Shown: positions 32,690 to 45,745, numbered from the stretch's first letter. The stretch is DNA of 64,000 nt from Chiridota heheva (GCA_020152595.1 JAIGNY010000135.1:62001-126000), one strand, 5' to 3'. A program made the numbers and translations. The notes: generated from the sequence alone by a model not told the origin.

Positions 32690-33190
32690 TTAGTTGGACA
32701 AAAAGTGAGGGAGGGGAAGTACCCCTTTGCTCCCCTCAAATCCCGCCTATGCTCAAACCACAGTATAAACCAGATAGCACAATTTGCTTGGGCCATGGCA
32801 GTTTACGTTGGGTTTTCGTTGTTAAAATTTAAGTTTTTGGTTGGGTATTCGTAGTTAAGCGGTAGGCCCAACGGTTGGGTCAACGTTAATGTTAGCATGG
32901 ACCAACCATTGGCTACAGGACCTTGGTCCAGCGTTAGGCCAATTTTAGCATGTCACTCAAAATGCTAAAATTTTCTAACATATGGCATCTTTACGGCCAA
33001 CGTTGGCCCAACGTATAGTGTGTTATTTGGGTAAGCGGGAACCATGGGCCAGGAGGCAAGATTCCTCCACGTTTTCCAAAACTGACAAAAGTGCCTCTTT
33101 TTTGAATGAAAAGTGCCCCTTAATTACTGTCCAAAAAGCGCCCGAACTTTTAACTACCCACCAACAAAAACAGCTTTATACCATGGCACC
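32690..33190 (+). mobile_element. dispersed repeat family X, copy E (interrupted)
   Basis: The parts 32700-32763 (cgcctatgctcaaaccac) and 33034-33140 (taagcgggaaccatgggcca ... cttaattactgtcc) match consecutive parts of the copies near 46975-47300 and 49740-50000. The 268 bp between them is a nested MITE. Confidence 0.65.
32766..33031. mobile_element. MITE nested in copy E, TA target duplication
   Basis: Comparison with the uninterrupted copies places an insertion between the two TA dinucleotides at 32764 and 33032. Its ends are imperfect inverted repeats: aaccagatagcacaa on the left and, reverse-complemented from the right, acccaaataacacac. Palindromic ccaacgttggcccaacg lies near the right end. 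The TA target suggests a Tc1/mariner-type element. Confidence 0.6.
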
Positions 33191-33249
33191 CCAAAATATA
33201 TGTTGAGCTACTACATCATTGATATTCTAGTTTGACCTGTATATTAAAC

Positions 33250-33294
33250 CATGGAGCTATCAACTGAGAATTAATCTCAGTTAATAGCTCCATG
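33250..33294. repeat. short near-perfect hairpin
   Basis: The left arm is catggagctatcaactgaga and the right arm tctcagttaatagctccatg: 20 bp each with one mismatch and a 5-base loop. It is not followed by a T run and is not obviously a miRNA precursor. Confidence 0.85.
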
Positions 33295-33491
33295 ATTAAA
33301 CGTAGGCTAAAGGTAGTTCTACGTCATTTATGTATTACTCTAAGCGAGAGACGACACTGATTAAAACTATATGCAATGAATGCAATCATACAGGAGCTAT
33401 TGCGTAGTGTGTAAAAACTTCAAAGCAGACACGAAAGCATAATCATGACTCCATGAGAGTGGTTTGTAAGGCTGTATGTCGTCAGCAGTAA

Positions 33492-33737
33492 AAACAGCTT
33501 CTATTTTCAAAATGGATTTCTACTGTTAAAATGGACTGGAATAAAGCTTTCAAATTACCATTATACTTCTTTTTTGGTACTTAAAAAAACTCTGTACTAG
33601 AATAGCTAACAAAATGCTTGTTTGCTATTCTGGTTCATAGTTTATAAAGTAACAAAAAAGGAGTAAAATGGTAATGTGAAGACTTTATTCCAGTCCATTT
33701 TGACAATAGAAATCCATTTTGAAAATAGAAGCTGTTT
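33492..33737. mobile_element. foldback MITE, 246 bp
   Basis: Nearly the whole element is one inverted repeat with arms of about 120 bp, beginning aaacagcttctattttcaaa and ending with its reverse complement. The arms differ at scattered positions (for example actgttaaaatgg against attgtcaaaatgg). The centre lies near 33615 between gaatagctaacaaaatgc and gtttgctattc. No clear target duplication was found. Confidence 0.88.
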
Positions 33738-34198
33738 AAAATGATTTGGAGAGAAAACTGTTTTGTATATTAATAGCATTATGATTGACTGAGCGGGGAA
33801 ATATGGTTTTCATTAGGTTTGTCATTTTCATTAAAGTGATGATAAATTTTTAACTTTTATGACATGATTTGAACATTGATGAATTGTACAAATTAAGAAG
33901 CAGCTTTAAATTAAAGCTCTAGAGGGCATAGAGCCACTTAGCAAAAGGGGTATTTACAAGATAGCAAAAAGATGTGGTTTACAGTTTAAATAAAATATTT
34001 CGCCACTTATATGCGTTCCAACTGCCCTTCTCTTATACCATACAACAATATAATAGTGCCAGCGCATGATTTATTAAATAGCGCATTGCCATGTGCAATT
34101 TATTATTTGAATGGGTTTAATTTTGACCTTATCATTTAGCATTCAGTTAAAATAAGATAGTGGTGCTTAGATTTGATTTGTCATTTCCATTTTTGATT
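33738..34198. other. no gene seen
   Basis: AT-rich spacer between two foldback elements. Confidence 0.5.
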
Positions 34199-34453
34199 GG
34201 AAAGGTACCGTCTCATAAATATATTTGGAAGTGAATGCCGCCGTTCTGGTAACGTCACTTCCGGTTCTCATTTTTCCTTATTGATTGCGAAAAATCTGTC
34301 ATGTTTTCTATAACAAATGTAGCCTTCTATGGTTGGGTCCGGCAGATGTGTGATTGATAACATCCAAGATTTTTCGCAATCAATATGAAAAATTGACAAC
34401 CGAAAACCGTTCACTTCTGAATTTATTAGGCCTAATGGAATGATACCTTTCCT
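34199..34453. mobile_element. foldback MITE, about 255 bp
   Basis: The outer tips are ggaaaggtacc and gatacctttcc. Inner arms pair through cttattgattgcgaaaaatct and agatttttcgcaatcaatat. The arms are interrupted by mismatched stretches, so the copy is older than the one at 33492. Confidence 0.75.
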
Positions 34454-34474
34454 TCAAAGACATTTACTTTAGCA

Positions 34475-34540
34475 TAGCATAGAATAGCATAGCATAACAT
34501 AACATAGCATATCATAGCATAACATAGCATAGCAAGGTTT
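34475..34540. repeat. CATAG/CATAA pentanucleotide repeat
   Basis: Tandem agcat and aacat units. Confidence 0.9.
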
Positions 34541-34574
34541 AACGTTCCGAAAGCATCCAGTGCTGGACATTATA

Positions 34575-34695
34575 TCAAGGCGGCCACGACCTTTGATAGC
34601 CAGTTGTGAACTCACTGGTTGCAGACCCACCGGGATACAAACCCGCGACGTGCGGGCGAGAGGACAAAGCACTAACCAGTACACAACTGAGGTCA
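34575..34695 (-). mobile_element. tRNA-derived SINE
   Basis: On the minus strand: cagttgtgtactggttagtg (A-box region), cgcgggtttgtatcccggtg (B-box region), then a body reading cacaactggctatcaaaggt and cgtgg. The body segment is shared with the SINEs at 54212 and 55107 and resembles a SINE body common in molluscs. Confidence 0.7.
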
Positions 34696-34699
34696 TTAC

Positions 34700-36118
34700 A
34701 TGCATTGTGCCGTATCTCATTTATATTACATGCACTGAGCTGTATCTCATTTACATTATATGCATTGTGCTGTATCTCATTTAGATTACATGCACTGAGC
34801 TGTATCTCATTTACATTACATGCATTGTGCTGTATCTCATTTAGATTACATGCATTGTGCTGTATCTCATTTTGATTACATGCATTGTGCTGTATCTCAT
34901 TTACGTTACATGCATTGTGCTGTATCTCATTTACATTACATGCATTGTGCCGCATCTCATTTACATTACATGTATTGTGCCGTATCTCATTTACATTACA
35001 TGCATTGTGCCGTATCTCATTTATATTACATGCACTGAGCCGTATCTCATTTACATTACATGCATTGTGCCGTATCTCATTTACATTACATGCCTTGTGT
35101 TGTACCTCATTTACATTACATACATTGTGCCGTATCTCATTTACATTACATGCATTGTGCCGTATCTCATTTACATTACATGCATTGTGCCGTATCTCAT
35201 TTACATTACATGCCTTGTGTTGTACCTCATTTACATTACATACATTGTGCTGTATCTCATTTACATTACATACACTGAGCCGTATCTCATTTACATTACA
35301 TGCATTGTGCCGTATCTCATTTACATTACATGCATTGTGCTGTATCTCATTTACATTACATGCATTCATTGTGCCGTATCTCATTTACATTACATGCATT
35401 GTGCAGTATCTCATTTACATTACATGCATTGTGCCGTATCTCATTTACATTACATGCATTGTGCCGTATCTCATTTACATTACATGCATTGTGCTGTATC
35501 TCATTTACATTACATGCATTGTGCTGTATCTCATTTACATTGCATGCATTGTGCCGTATCTCATTTACATTGCATGCATTATCCCATATCTCATTTACAT
35601 TACATACATTGTGCTGTATCTCATTTACATTACATGCATTATGCTGTATCTCATTTACATTATATGCATTGTCAGTGCTGTATCTCATTTACATTACATG
35701 CATTCATTGTGCCATATCTCATTTACATTACATACATTGTGCCGTATCTCACTTACATTACATGCATTGTGCAGTATCTCATTTACATTACATGCATTGT
35801 GCTGTATCTCATTTACATTACATGCATTGTGCCGTATCTCATTTACATTACATGCATTGTGCTGTATCTCATTTACATTACATACATTGTGCTGTATCTC
35901 ATTTACATTGCATGCATTATCCCATATCTCATTTACATTACATACATTGTGCTGTATCTCATTTACATTACATGCATTATGCTGTATCTCATTTACATTA
36001 TATGCATTGTCAGTGCTGTATCTCATTTACATTACATGCATTGTGCCGTATCTCATTTACATTACATGCATTGTGCCGTATCTCATTACATTACATGCAT
36101 TGTGCCGTATCTCATTTG
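34700..36118. repeat. 30-bp minisatellite, about 47 copies, with a 338-bp higher-order duplication
   Basis: Units contain gtgccgtatctcatttacat and tacatgcatt. Rare markers recur exactly 338 bp apart: tgcattcatt at 35361 and 35699, gtcagtgctg at 35671 and 36009. One segment of about eleven units was therefore duplicated as a block. The unit is 30 bp without stop codons in all three plus frames and one minus frame, so the 270-440-residue open frames here are repeat artefacts. Confidence 0.97.
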
Positions 36119-37984
36119 GTGTTACGGTATGAAACTTGCGACAGTAACAACACATTATAATGCATGCCATATTCACATTCTTACAAAATAATTTTCTATT
36201 TGAATAAGCGTCCCTTGAATGTCACACAAGCATATAAAAGGGATAAATTGTTAGAGATTATAGTTTGCAATAATGTTCTATCGCCATGCAAAATTTTCAC
36301 TTTGGCCTAAAAAAATAGAAACTCCGGGGAACCCTAGAAAAATACCCCTATCCGAGAGATTTACACCGTAATTCCTAACTTTATATGGTACATATAGTAA
36401 TAGACAGGCGGATACGAAGGATCACCTCTCGGTGTGAGAAGAGGTGGGAGGAGGGGGGGGAGTACAAGTATCACTGACGTCGCTACTTATTTGAAAATCT
36501 CCTTCAATTTGGGGAAAATTTTCATCTTTTTCACGTGGCACGAAGGTCATTAAAAAATTAATGTTTTACTTTCTTTTTATTTTCCATGAAATTTTTTGAG
36601 AAAAAGCCAAAGATGATCCAAATGAGATTTTTTGTGGTCAAATAGGTTTTTGTGCCCAAAAAAGCCCCAAAACCCAAATTATCAGTTAAAAAAAGCCAAT
36701 TTAGCAAAAAACTTCTTTTTTTTTGCGGCCAAACAAATTTCAAGACGCCCCTTTTTCCAAAAGGACGCTTTTTTCAAAATTGGGTTTGAAATATCATGAA
36801 AAGCCAATATACCAAAATGAGTGTTATCTTATATCAATTGGCTATTTGAAGCCCTTCTGGCCTCCCTCTCATGGATGCACCAAGGAACTACTACACCTGT
36901 ACAAAGCAGTTCTTTGGACGCACAACGTAATATACTTTAGGCTCTATATTATTGTATATAGCCAGTCAATGAACTGTTGAATATACAATTTTGTTTTGGG
37001 AAATGTAAAATGTACATTTTAAATTCAATTTGCACGCAATCCTTAGCTGCGTAGTATATGGGAAAAAATTGATAACAAAAGTATTTGTTCTGTTTTGATG
37101 GTAAAATAGACCACTAAATGAAGAAGATTCATATTAATTTCCTTGTTTGACTTCGAAGGCAGCGTTTTTGTTCTTCTGTTTGCGTTAAGTCTCATACCCC
37201 CTGAAGCCGAAATTATGTGACGACTTGCGGGCGCCTCTTTTTGAAATGTTGTTCATTTCAAATTGTGTCACATGTTATGCTTTTATATTTTGCAGGCCTA
37301 CATGTACGTCATTCCCGCCTATTAGTACTCAAAAATATGTTAGTTTGATTATTTTGAAGGCTTTGCAATTAATAGACGCTAACAGGTTAATGAGCCTGAA
37401 CAATTAAGGTTAGTTTGTACATTATGTGTGGGCGGTGATTAAACAAAAATAGTATACTGTGGGTATACAGATATGGAAAAGGATGTTGAATTGATGATCA
37501 CGAAAAGGTCAGTCTCCATGCAGCCCTACGTTACAAAAAAAATTTAAATCAAGGAACAAGAAGGTATTTTAGCCCCTCCCCCTCCTGGACCTCTTATGAT
37601 TGATACCTGCTTTGTATTTTTCATGTTTCTGAGTTACGGTTGCAATTTTCTCAGCAAGCAAGCGTAACTTAAAGTAGGTTTGTGTGTGTGGAAAGGGAGG
37701 GGGGGGGGGGGTGCGACATTCCCTAGAAAACTCCAAGGGCAATTTTAATTTTGACTTTCATTGGGTAAAAACATGGTATTGAAAAGAAATGGTAGAAAAA
37801 TTCTTCAGAGCTTCCCCTTGGACCCATGCCAGGACTTCGCCCATGCATGGTAACCCAAATGCTTATCTGAGTAGAATTGTAACATATGTCTTTACAATTG
37901 TCTTCTTTTCATTAGTTACACAGCCAGCGCTCGAAATCTTGAACTGGCAGACTGGTAAATTAGGTTCCATCATTGACGTTGTTG
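36119..37984. other. no gene; transposon debris and G-rich runs
   Basis: A CAGTGACGT-like end (cactgacgtcgctacttatt) lies at 36473, G runs at 36440-36460 and 37695-37712. The remaining sequence is AT-rich with no supported coding frame. Confidence 0.4.
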
Positions 37985-38240
37985 CTAATTAGAAAATCTC
38001 TTTCAATTTTCGAGAAATTTTCTTCATTTTCAAGATATTTTGTTCCTTTTGGGGCAATTTTCGGGAAATTTCTTCATTTGAGGTCATTTTCTTCGATTTT
38101 GAGGAAATTTTTGTCAATTTTCTGGAAATTGAAATTTGACCAAAATTTCAATTAATCTGACCAATTTTATTTTCAATTTACCTTCATTTTCGGAAAATTT
38201 TCTTCCATATTAAGGAAATTTCGTTCATTATCTTGTATTT
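37985..38240. repeat. degenerate oligo-repeat array (TTCATTTTCGG type)
   Basis: Repeated words such as ttcgagaaattttcttcatt and ggaaattttcttcc. Same style as 16435-17175. Confidence 0.75.
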
Positions 38241-38481
38241 TCATTCAAATTACAACAGAGACATTACGAGAAGAAGAAAAACATTGATAATATTTTCCGG
38301 ACCCTTGAGTTAGATAATCTAGTGTGGGCGTAAAGAGTGTTTTTAGCCCAATTTTGAAGAAATTTTGAGCAATGCTAACGCAAAGTCCATATCTTCGTAC
38401 GGATACGGGTGGAATTTTTGCAGCGTTTGTCATAATCTCAGCGTTTCTTCGATAATTACTGTATTGTATTGCTTTCCTTAA

Positions 38482-38703
38482 AGGAGCACTAGACCGAAAA
38501 GTAAGGGCGCTCGTTTTTCCGAATTTCACAGATATATTATCCACAACAGATCGATAAACTGCATGCCTCCATAGCCCACATGCGACGCCAATGCAAAGGT
38601 CACTTGAATATTCATATTATCCAGAAAATTGCTATACCGTTGCGTGCTAGATAAGCATTTTATTTGATAAAAATACGCCCTCACTTATTTGTCTAGTGCT
38701 CCT
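38482..38703. mobile_element. piggyBac-like MITE, 222 bp, TTAA target
   Basis: Perfect 13-bp terminal inverted repeats (AGGAGCACTAGAC) extend imperfectly to a conserved agggcg. TTAA flanks both sides (38478-38481 and 38704-38707). The TTAA duplication is diagnostic of piggyBac-type transposition. The interior is non-coding. Confidence 0.88.
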
Positions 38704-38707
38704 TTAA

Positions 38708-39284
38708 ATAAATCGATCCGTCGATGCAATAACGGTTTGTGTTGGTGCGTAGTTTGAATTTATTTTGCATTTGAAATCTCACCCAAAAACACTCCAAAAA
38801 TCTGTTTTCGCTAGGCGCGATCCGAATCAATTTAGCATTTATAATGATATTGTGTTCGGTACCGAACAATTCCGATGGAAAGAAAACTCTGCTTTCATTG
38901 GCCCGAGCCTTAAAATACAGTCTGACACATGTGCTTATTGGGCTTGGGATTTTTCCACAGTATAGCCAAATAGGGGTATTGCACTTGCTGTTGAGAGCTC
39001 GTTTGGGCTATAATTTGGGTTTAAAAACTATCAAAAGCTCAAAAATGGCTAAAGTAGCCTGAATAGACTATCCGTTCATATAACGCAATTGAATAACTCG
39101 GGTTATAAAATCACCAGTGTGTAAATAACTCACTTATGAAAACATCCTTTCAAATTTCAATGCGTCCTCTGTCACAGGTTATACACATAACCTGGCCCTG
39201 TAGCAACCCTATCCTCAATAACTTGGCTCTTCACAAGAAGTTCTTTTGTTTGCATACAGATAATAAAAGACTGTATTATCTGTA
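38708..39284. other. no gene seen
   Basis: Two overlapping plus-strand frames (38765-38965 and 38844-39062) have no supporting features. Confidence 0.45.
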
Positions 39285-39360
39285 ATGGGTATCTTAAAGG
39301 ATTAGTTAAGGGGTCAACTAAGTCCATCTTATATGAAAGAGGGCTTCAAAAGAAATTTAT
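39285..39360. repeat. repeat module shared with 29570-29640
   Basis: See the block at 29390-29640. The modules are in opposite orientation. Confidence 0.6.
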
Positions 39361-39689
39361 AAAATCTTTTTAGTAATATTTTGTTATAATGATTGCCACT
39401 TGAAAGTGTTTTTGTGGGATGTTATTATTGATTGATTGTGATTCATTGATTACGATATTAATTATTTGCTCAGAATGGCTAATATATATATCAGGAATAT
39501 GAGGAAAATATGCTATAGTTAAAATCATGTTTTATTGCAAGGATGTAAAATCCATCTTGAGTTTATACAACAGTATGATTTCAATTTCAAAAAACATTGT
39601 TAATAAAATTTGCATTATATTGTCGTTGAGGCTTAACTTGTTTAGGCTTACTTGGCAAACAGATGTCACATATTCAAACTATATCAAAG

Positions 39690-40406
<717 letters not shown>

Positions 40407-40473
40407 GCATTGGCCATTACAAACAAAACAAAATAGGAAAAAATGACAATGTCTCTAGCCAACAGATTATTTT

Positions 40474-40824
<351 letters not shown>

Positions 40825-40924
40825 CAACAAAAGTACGAGGAGTAATTTAAAGTGTGTGATCCGTACTAGTATGATCACACGAGTCCCTTATTTTCTTCTC
40901 TCAACTTACTCAAGTTATTAGATC

Positions 40925-41495
40925 TTATTGGCAAGTTTTCTGCAAAGAATTATTTATATAAATAACCAGACTTTGAAAACAGAATTTACTTTTATGAATA
41001 GACTTTGCTTATATAACGAAATCAAACCCATAATGAATTTGAATTTTACATTAGGCACATGCAGTCCAACAAAATACGCTCATTGCTATCCAAGTTTCGA
41101 TGTGGTTGTCTAAGTCTCCGAATACATAAAGGCCGTCGTAACAAAATTCCACGTGAAAATCGCACTTTTTGTAACATGCACAAACTCGAACATGAGTTTC
41201 ATTTTTTGCTCGACTGCCCATGATCATTGTATATTCCAAAGTATTATTATGTTAATCCATCACTACAGCGATCCCATTTTATGTTACGCACAAGCAAATC
41301 CCTTTTATTTATTACATGTCATTTTGTAGTGAAAGCTTGGGTATTTGAAGAGAAATTGATTCATATGATTAGTTGCATAATCTAAATTGTTCTATTGTAT
41401 TGCTGTAAGCTTTGCCATGTTGTAAATATGAAAAGGCCGGTGGCCTATCAAGTAAATAAACTGAATTGAATTGAATTGAATTGAATTGAATTAGC
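40925..41495 (+). mobile_element. LINE 3' end with C-terminal zinc motif and GAATT tail
   Basis: At about 41070-41225 one frame reads NKIRSLLSKFRCGCLSLRI, HKGRRNKIPRENRTF and CNMHKLEHEFHFLLDCP, then a stop. This is the C-x2-C ... H ... C region of a LINE ORF2. The 3' UTR ends in the small hairpin aaaaggccggtggcctatca, then aataaactgaattgaattg with at least five gaatt units as the tail. The 5' part is missing. Confidence 0.75.
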
Positions 41496-41509
41496 CTAAG
41501 TATTGCTTC

Positions 41510-41770
41510 ATTTGTGTTTAGATGTATTACCAGTAGAATACCCCACAAGTTTAAAACATTTTACACCCAAAATAGCCAGATTCACAGTTGCAATTCCCGA
41601 CAACGAAACGAATTTCACTCTTTTCCTTGCAATTGTACCAATGCATGCCCAAAAGAGCTTATGAAATCAATCAGTAAATGTCTGGAATTCCCTGCAATTA
41701 CATGATAAAACATTTCGTTCTATTTCCCATTTAAAGTATTATCTTAAGATGTACTTCATAAGCACATATT
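41510..41770 (+). mobile_element. CR1-like LINE ORF2 C-terminal relic
   Basis: Two frames give FKTFYTQNSQIHSCNSRQRN, then SVNVWNSLQLHDKTF and HLKYYLKMYF. This is the C-terminal pattern (YNTRx ... WNSLP ... FKxxLKxYF) also seen in the minus-strand LINE at 42105. It begins right after the GAATT tail of the preceding fragment. Confidence 0.55.
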
Positions 41771-42104
41771 AACTTATTCTGTTTTCCTATTCCTTTTTAG
41801 GGTTGTGTTACTGGTGTGGGGTTGGGGTGAATGTGTGTGATGTGGGCAGTGGGGTTATGGAACCTCCTAGGTTAATTTAATATATAATTTGTATTTTTTA
41901 ATTTATTAGATGTGCTTAATGGAAAGTGGGCGGGGTGGGGGTGGGGAAAGAGGACGGGGGGGGGGTGATAGTTACTATATTCAGTAGCTTAGTAACCACC
42001 GTATGTATGTGGTTTGCTTCCTCTATAGCCAGGGGAGTGATTGCCTTGTTAAGCTCACTAGAGTTTTTGCAATCACTCAACATCCCAACTTGAATATATC
42101 AGTC
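41771..42104. other. no gene; G-rich spacer
   Basis: Contains ggggtggggaaag and a run of nine G near 41957. Confidence 0.5.
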
Positions 42105-42594
42105 ATTTGCTTTATTTGCTTTATTTATCTAGTTCTTCACAACATATTTACATATAACAATATACAATATATACAGATATACAATTGAGTTTACAAATAT
42201 TTGAATTGTTGAAATACAGTTATCAACATATAGAAATGTGGATAGGTGTAGGATATAATAATATACAATATGTATATGAAAGGAAGTGTTGCAAAAAAAC
42301 TCTAGAGAGCTTAACTAAGTACAAGACTCCCTGGTTACAAAGTAAGTTAATTTTAGCATTAACTACCCACCCCACCCCTTCGAAGTTACTAGACCTCCCC
42401 CTCCCCCCAATTTACCAGCCCCCTACCAAAAATACCAGACCCTATTCCCCACCCGTCCCCTACCCTTAAGGTTACGGATAGAATATAACAAGTAGTAATA
42501 GAGTATTTAGTAATTATTTATACAATTTTGTAATGGATTCTCCAAAAATCAATGGCTCGTTTGTTACAAGGGATGGAATTCCAAAAAAATCTAA

Positions 42595-45421
42595 TCAGAT
42601 TAGATTAGTGCGACATGGAGGACAATGAATGTTATTTGACTGACGGGTATTATATGGATGAAAGTCATTGTTTGTCTTAGATAGATTAACTAAAGAAAAC
42701 GGGAGGTCATTATGTGTTGCACGATAAACAATAGTTGCAAGATTGATTTGGATGAAGTCAGGCAATTTCAGAGGATTAAGCGACAGAAAAAGCTTGCTGG
42801 TACTTTCACGGTAATGAGCACTGGTAATATGTCGAGTAGCCTGCTTTTGTAAGACAATCAATCTATTTGAAGTGGTTTTAGTTGCACTTGACCAAACACT
42901 GCAACAATAAGACAAATGAGGCAAAATAAGAGTTTGATACAAGCACCTTAAAATATTTCTTGGAATATAATATTTTAATTTAGAAAGGATACCAACAGAT
43001 CTAGAAATTTTGTTACAAATTGAATAAATATGGTCTGACCAGGAAAGATTGGAGTCGATGGTCACCCCTAAAAATTGGGTTGAGGTTACTTTATGGACTA
43101 TTATACCATTCAAATTGATAGTGATATTCCAATTTTTACTAAGAGTACCAAAAACAATATAATTAGTTTTAGCTGCATTTAGAGAAAGCTTATTAGCACA
43201 GAACCAGTCATGATAACATAATAAATCAGAGCAGATAATGTCTTGTAACTCATAGGCGTTACTACCATGATAAAAAATATATGTGTCATCTGCAAATAAA
43301 ATTAAAGATGATTTTGAAGACACATTACTTATATCGTTAGTATATCAAATACATAGAAGTGGTCCTAATATAGAGACTTGAGGAACTCCACACTTAACAC
43401 GAGAAAGATCAGAACTGCAATTTTTATAATACACATACTGATGCCTATTGAAAAGGTAGCTATAAAACCAATCAAGAGCTTTACCTCTTATGCCATAAAA
43501 TGATAACTTTTTTAATTGTATGTGATGATCAATGGTATCAAAGGCCTTAAACAGGTCAAGGAAGATTCCAACTGCTGAATCTTTTTGTTCAAGGGCTCTA
43601 TATAATTTATTTATTGCAGAGATAAGTGCTGATTCCGTAGAATGACCTGGTCTAAATCCATACTGATCATCAAATACAATGTTGTGTTTGTCAAGGAAAG
43701 CTAGGATACGATTAAACATCAACCTTTCAATGATTTTAGATATACATGGTAAGATAGATATAGGGCGGTAGTTTTCATAAACATGGGGATCATCTTTCTT
43801 ATAGATGGGGACAACTTTAGCAATTTTTAGTCTGTTAGGAAAAATACCTGTGATGAATGATAAGTTGGAAATGTAAGTTAAAGGTTGAACAATGTGATGA
43901 ATTACTAACCTGATTATAACAGGTTTGAGGTTGTCAGAACCAGCAGACTTATTAGATTTAAGACACGAATAAGCTACTTTAAATACTTCGTTATTTGTTA
44001 CAGGATTAAGGAACAAAGAACTTTAAAAAATGCTCTTGTTTGGCTCTAAGTACTCATCAAAGGATTTGTTACCATTTATATTGTTAGCAAGAGTAGGGCC
44101 TATATTGACAAAAAAGTCATTAAAATTATTGGCAATAGTTTTGGGGTCAGTGACTGGATTGTCTCCATCACTGAATGAGGATACCGAATTACTTGACCTT
44201 TTATTTAAAAGTTCATTTATTATACTCCAAGTATTTTTGGCATTATTTTAACAATTGTTAAAATTTTCATTAAAGTAGTTCTTTTTTGAAAAGCGAATAA
44301 CATGATTTAATTTATTTCTATATTTCTTGTAGTTGGTTTTGTTTTCACTAGATGGATTTCTTAGAAACCTTCTGTATAATTTATTTTTAACTTTGATTGA
44401 CTTAAGAATTCCAGAAGTTATCCATGGATGCCGTTTACGATTAGTTTTAGTATTTATAGTTATATGTGGAAAACAATTATTATAAATATGATCAATGGTA
44501 TTTACAAATGAATCATAAGCTGCGTTGGCGTCTTTGGGTGCCAAAATAAAAGTCCAGTCTAATGCACCAACTTTACTGACAAAATTATCAACATTACACT
44601 TAAAATAATTACGTATATATATGATAGCTTTGTTTTTAAGTCTGTTAGTACAAACATTAACTTGGTGAAAAATTGGGAAATGATCACTGATGTCAGTGAC
44701 TAAAACCCCTGAGATACAGTCATCAAAATTAGTATTGCTAAGAATGTTATCAATTAAACTTACAGAATTACAAGTTACCCTAGTGGGTATACTTATCAAA
44801 GGACAATACTCATAAGAAGACAATATGTTATGAAAATCAAAGGATATATCTTTTGCAAAGTCAATATTAAAATCACCCATAATGTAACAGTTTTTATGCT
44901 CATTTGAAATTTTTGAGAGGATTAAATCTAGTGTATCATAAAAAAGAATTTACTGAGGATTGCGGAGGTCTATAAATAACAGAAACTAAGATAGTGATGG
45001 ATTCAAAATTTAGTTCAACAAAGATACTTTCAATGTCAGCGTTAAAAATAAATAGGTCATGACGATTAACTGCAGGAAACTTATTATGTACAAACAAACA
45101 AATCCCGCCCCCTCTCCTGTTCTCTCTATGTTGCTTACAAAGGTTGTAATTACTCATACCAGTGATTTTATTATGTGGACCAAACCATGTTTCCGAGAAA
45201 CCCAAGACTGAAAAGTTATTATTAAGAGTAGACAAATAATCACTTATGGTATCAATATTATGGATAAGACTACGGCTATTAAGATGAAAAAGGGAAAAAC
45301 CAGTATCCTTAAGTACATTGTTAAAATTATCTATATCATAATACTTACAATTACTTGAAATGTGATCATCAATTGATTGATTCCACATTAGAACAGAAAC
45401 ATCATTCACAAAATCCAACAA
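42595..45421 (-). pseudogene. LINE ORF2: endonuclease plus reverse transcriptase, broken
   Basis: The endonuclease part includes LFHLNSRSLIHNID, GFSETWFG, RRGGGICLFVHNKF, SVIYRPPQSS, MGDFNIDF and LVTDISDHFPIF. These contain the catalytic Asn, Glu, Asp and SDH motifs of APE-type endonucleases. The polymerase includes IVPIYKKDD-like VVPIYKKDD, ENYRPISILPC, DDQYGFRPGHSTESAL, FLDLFKAFDTIDHH and FADDTYIF, so both catalytic Asp motifs remain. Breaks: a one-base frameshift in a T run at about 44942, in-frame stops at about 44250, 44023 and 43346, and a frameshift near 42585. With only four or five lesions it is among the youngest LINE copies in the window, but it is not functional. Confidence 0.88.
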
Positions 45422-45524
45422 TAATGAAGAGGCTTAAACAAGCCAAACAAAAGCAAAGAAAATGGTGTAATATATGATATCATACTCCTCAGCATAAGAT
45501 GTTCCAGTTTTACAGGTCACGAAA

Positions 45525-45745
45525 TAGGTAATGAAAAGTCACAAGTTCATCAGATCGTTTGGGCCCATCACTCTCCTCTTCATTTCGGTGCCATCTGCTG
45601 ATTTAAGGAGTGCATAAATCTTCCCATCGATTGACCAAGCAGATGATACTCTAGGGTGGTCAGAAGTTTTCTTCAGTAGGGCTCTATTTTGTGTAGTAAG
45701 ATCCTCTTATATCACTATGCCTGATCCTTTCAGTTTTCGTCTTAC
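45525..45745 (-). pseudogene. LINE ORF1 C-terminal fragment
   Basis: The minus strand reads VRRKLKGSGIVI, EDLTTQNRALLKKTSDH, VSSAWSIDGKIYALLKS and ends MGPNDLMNL before a stop. This matches the conserved end of CR1-type ORF1 proteins (RRKLKGxxIxxxEDLT ... AWxxxGKI), upstream of ORF2 in the same strand and spacing. The N-terminal part is lost. Confidence 0.7.

Noticed and set aside
33250-33294. miRNA precursor
   Set aside because: The stem is only 20 bp with a 5-base loop, too short for a typical animal pre-miRNA.
34575-36191. Open frames of up to 444 residues on both strands
   Set aside because: The 30-bp unit has no stop in four of six frames, so long frames are expected by chance. Nothing in the translation looks like a protein family.
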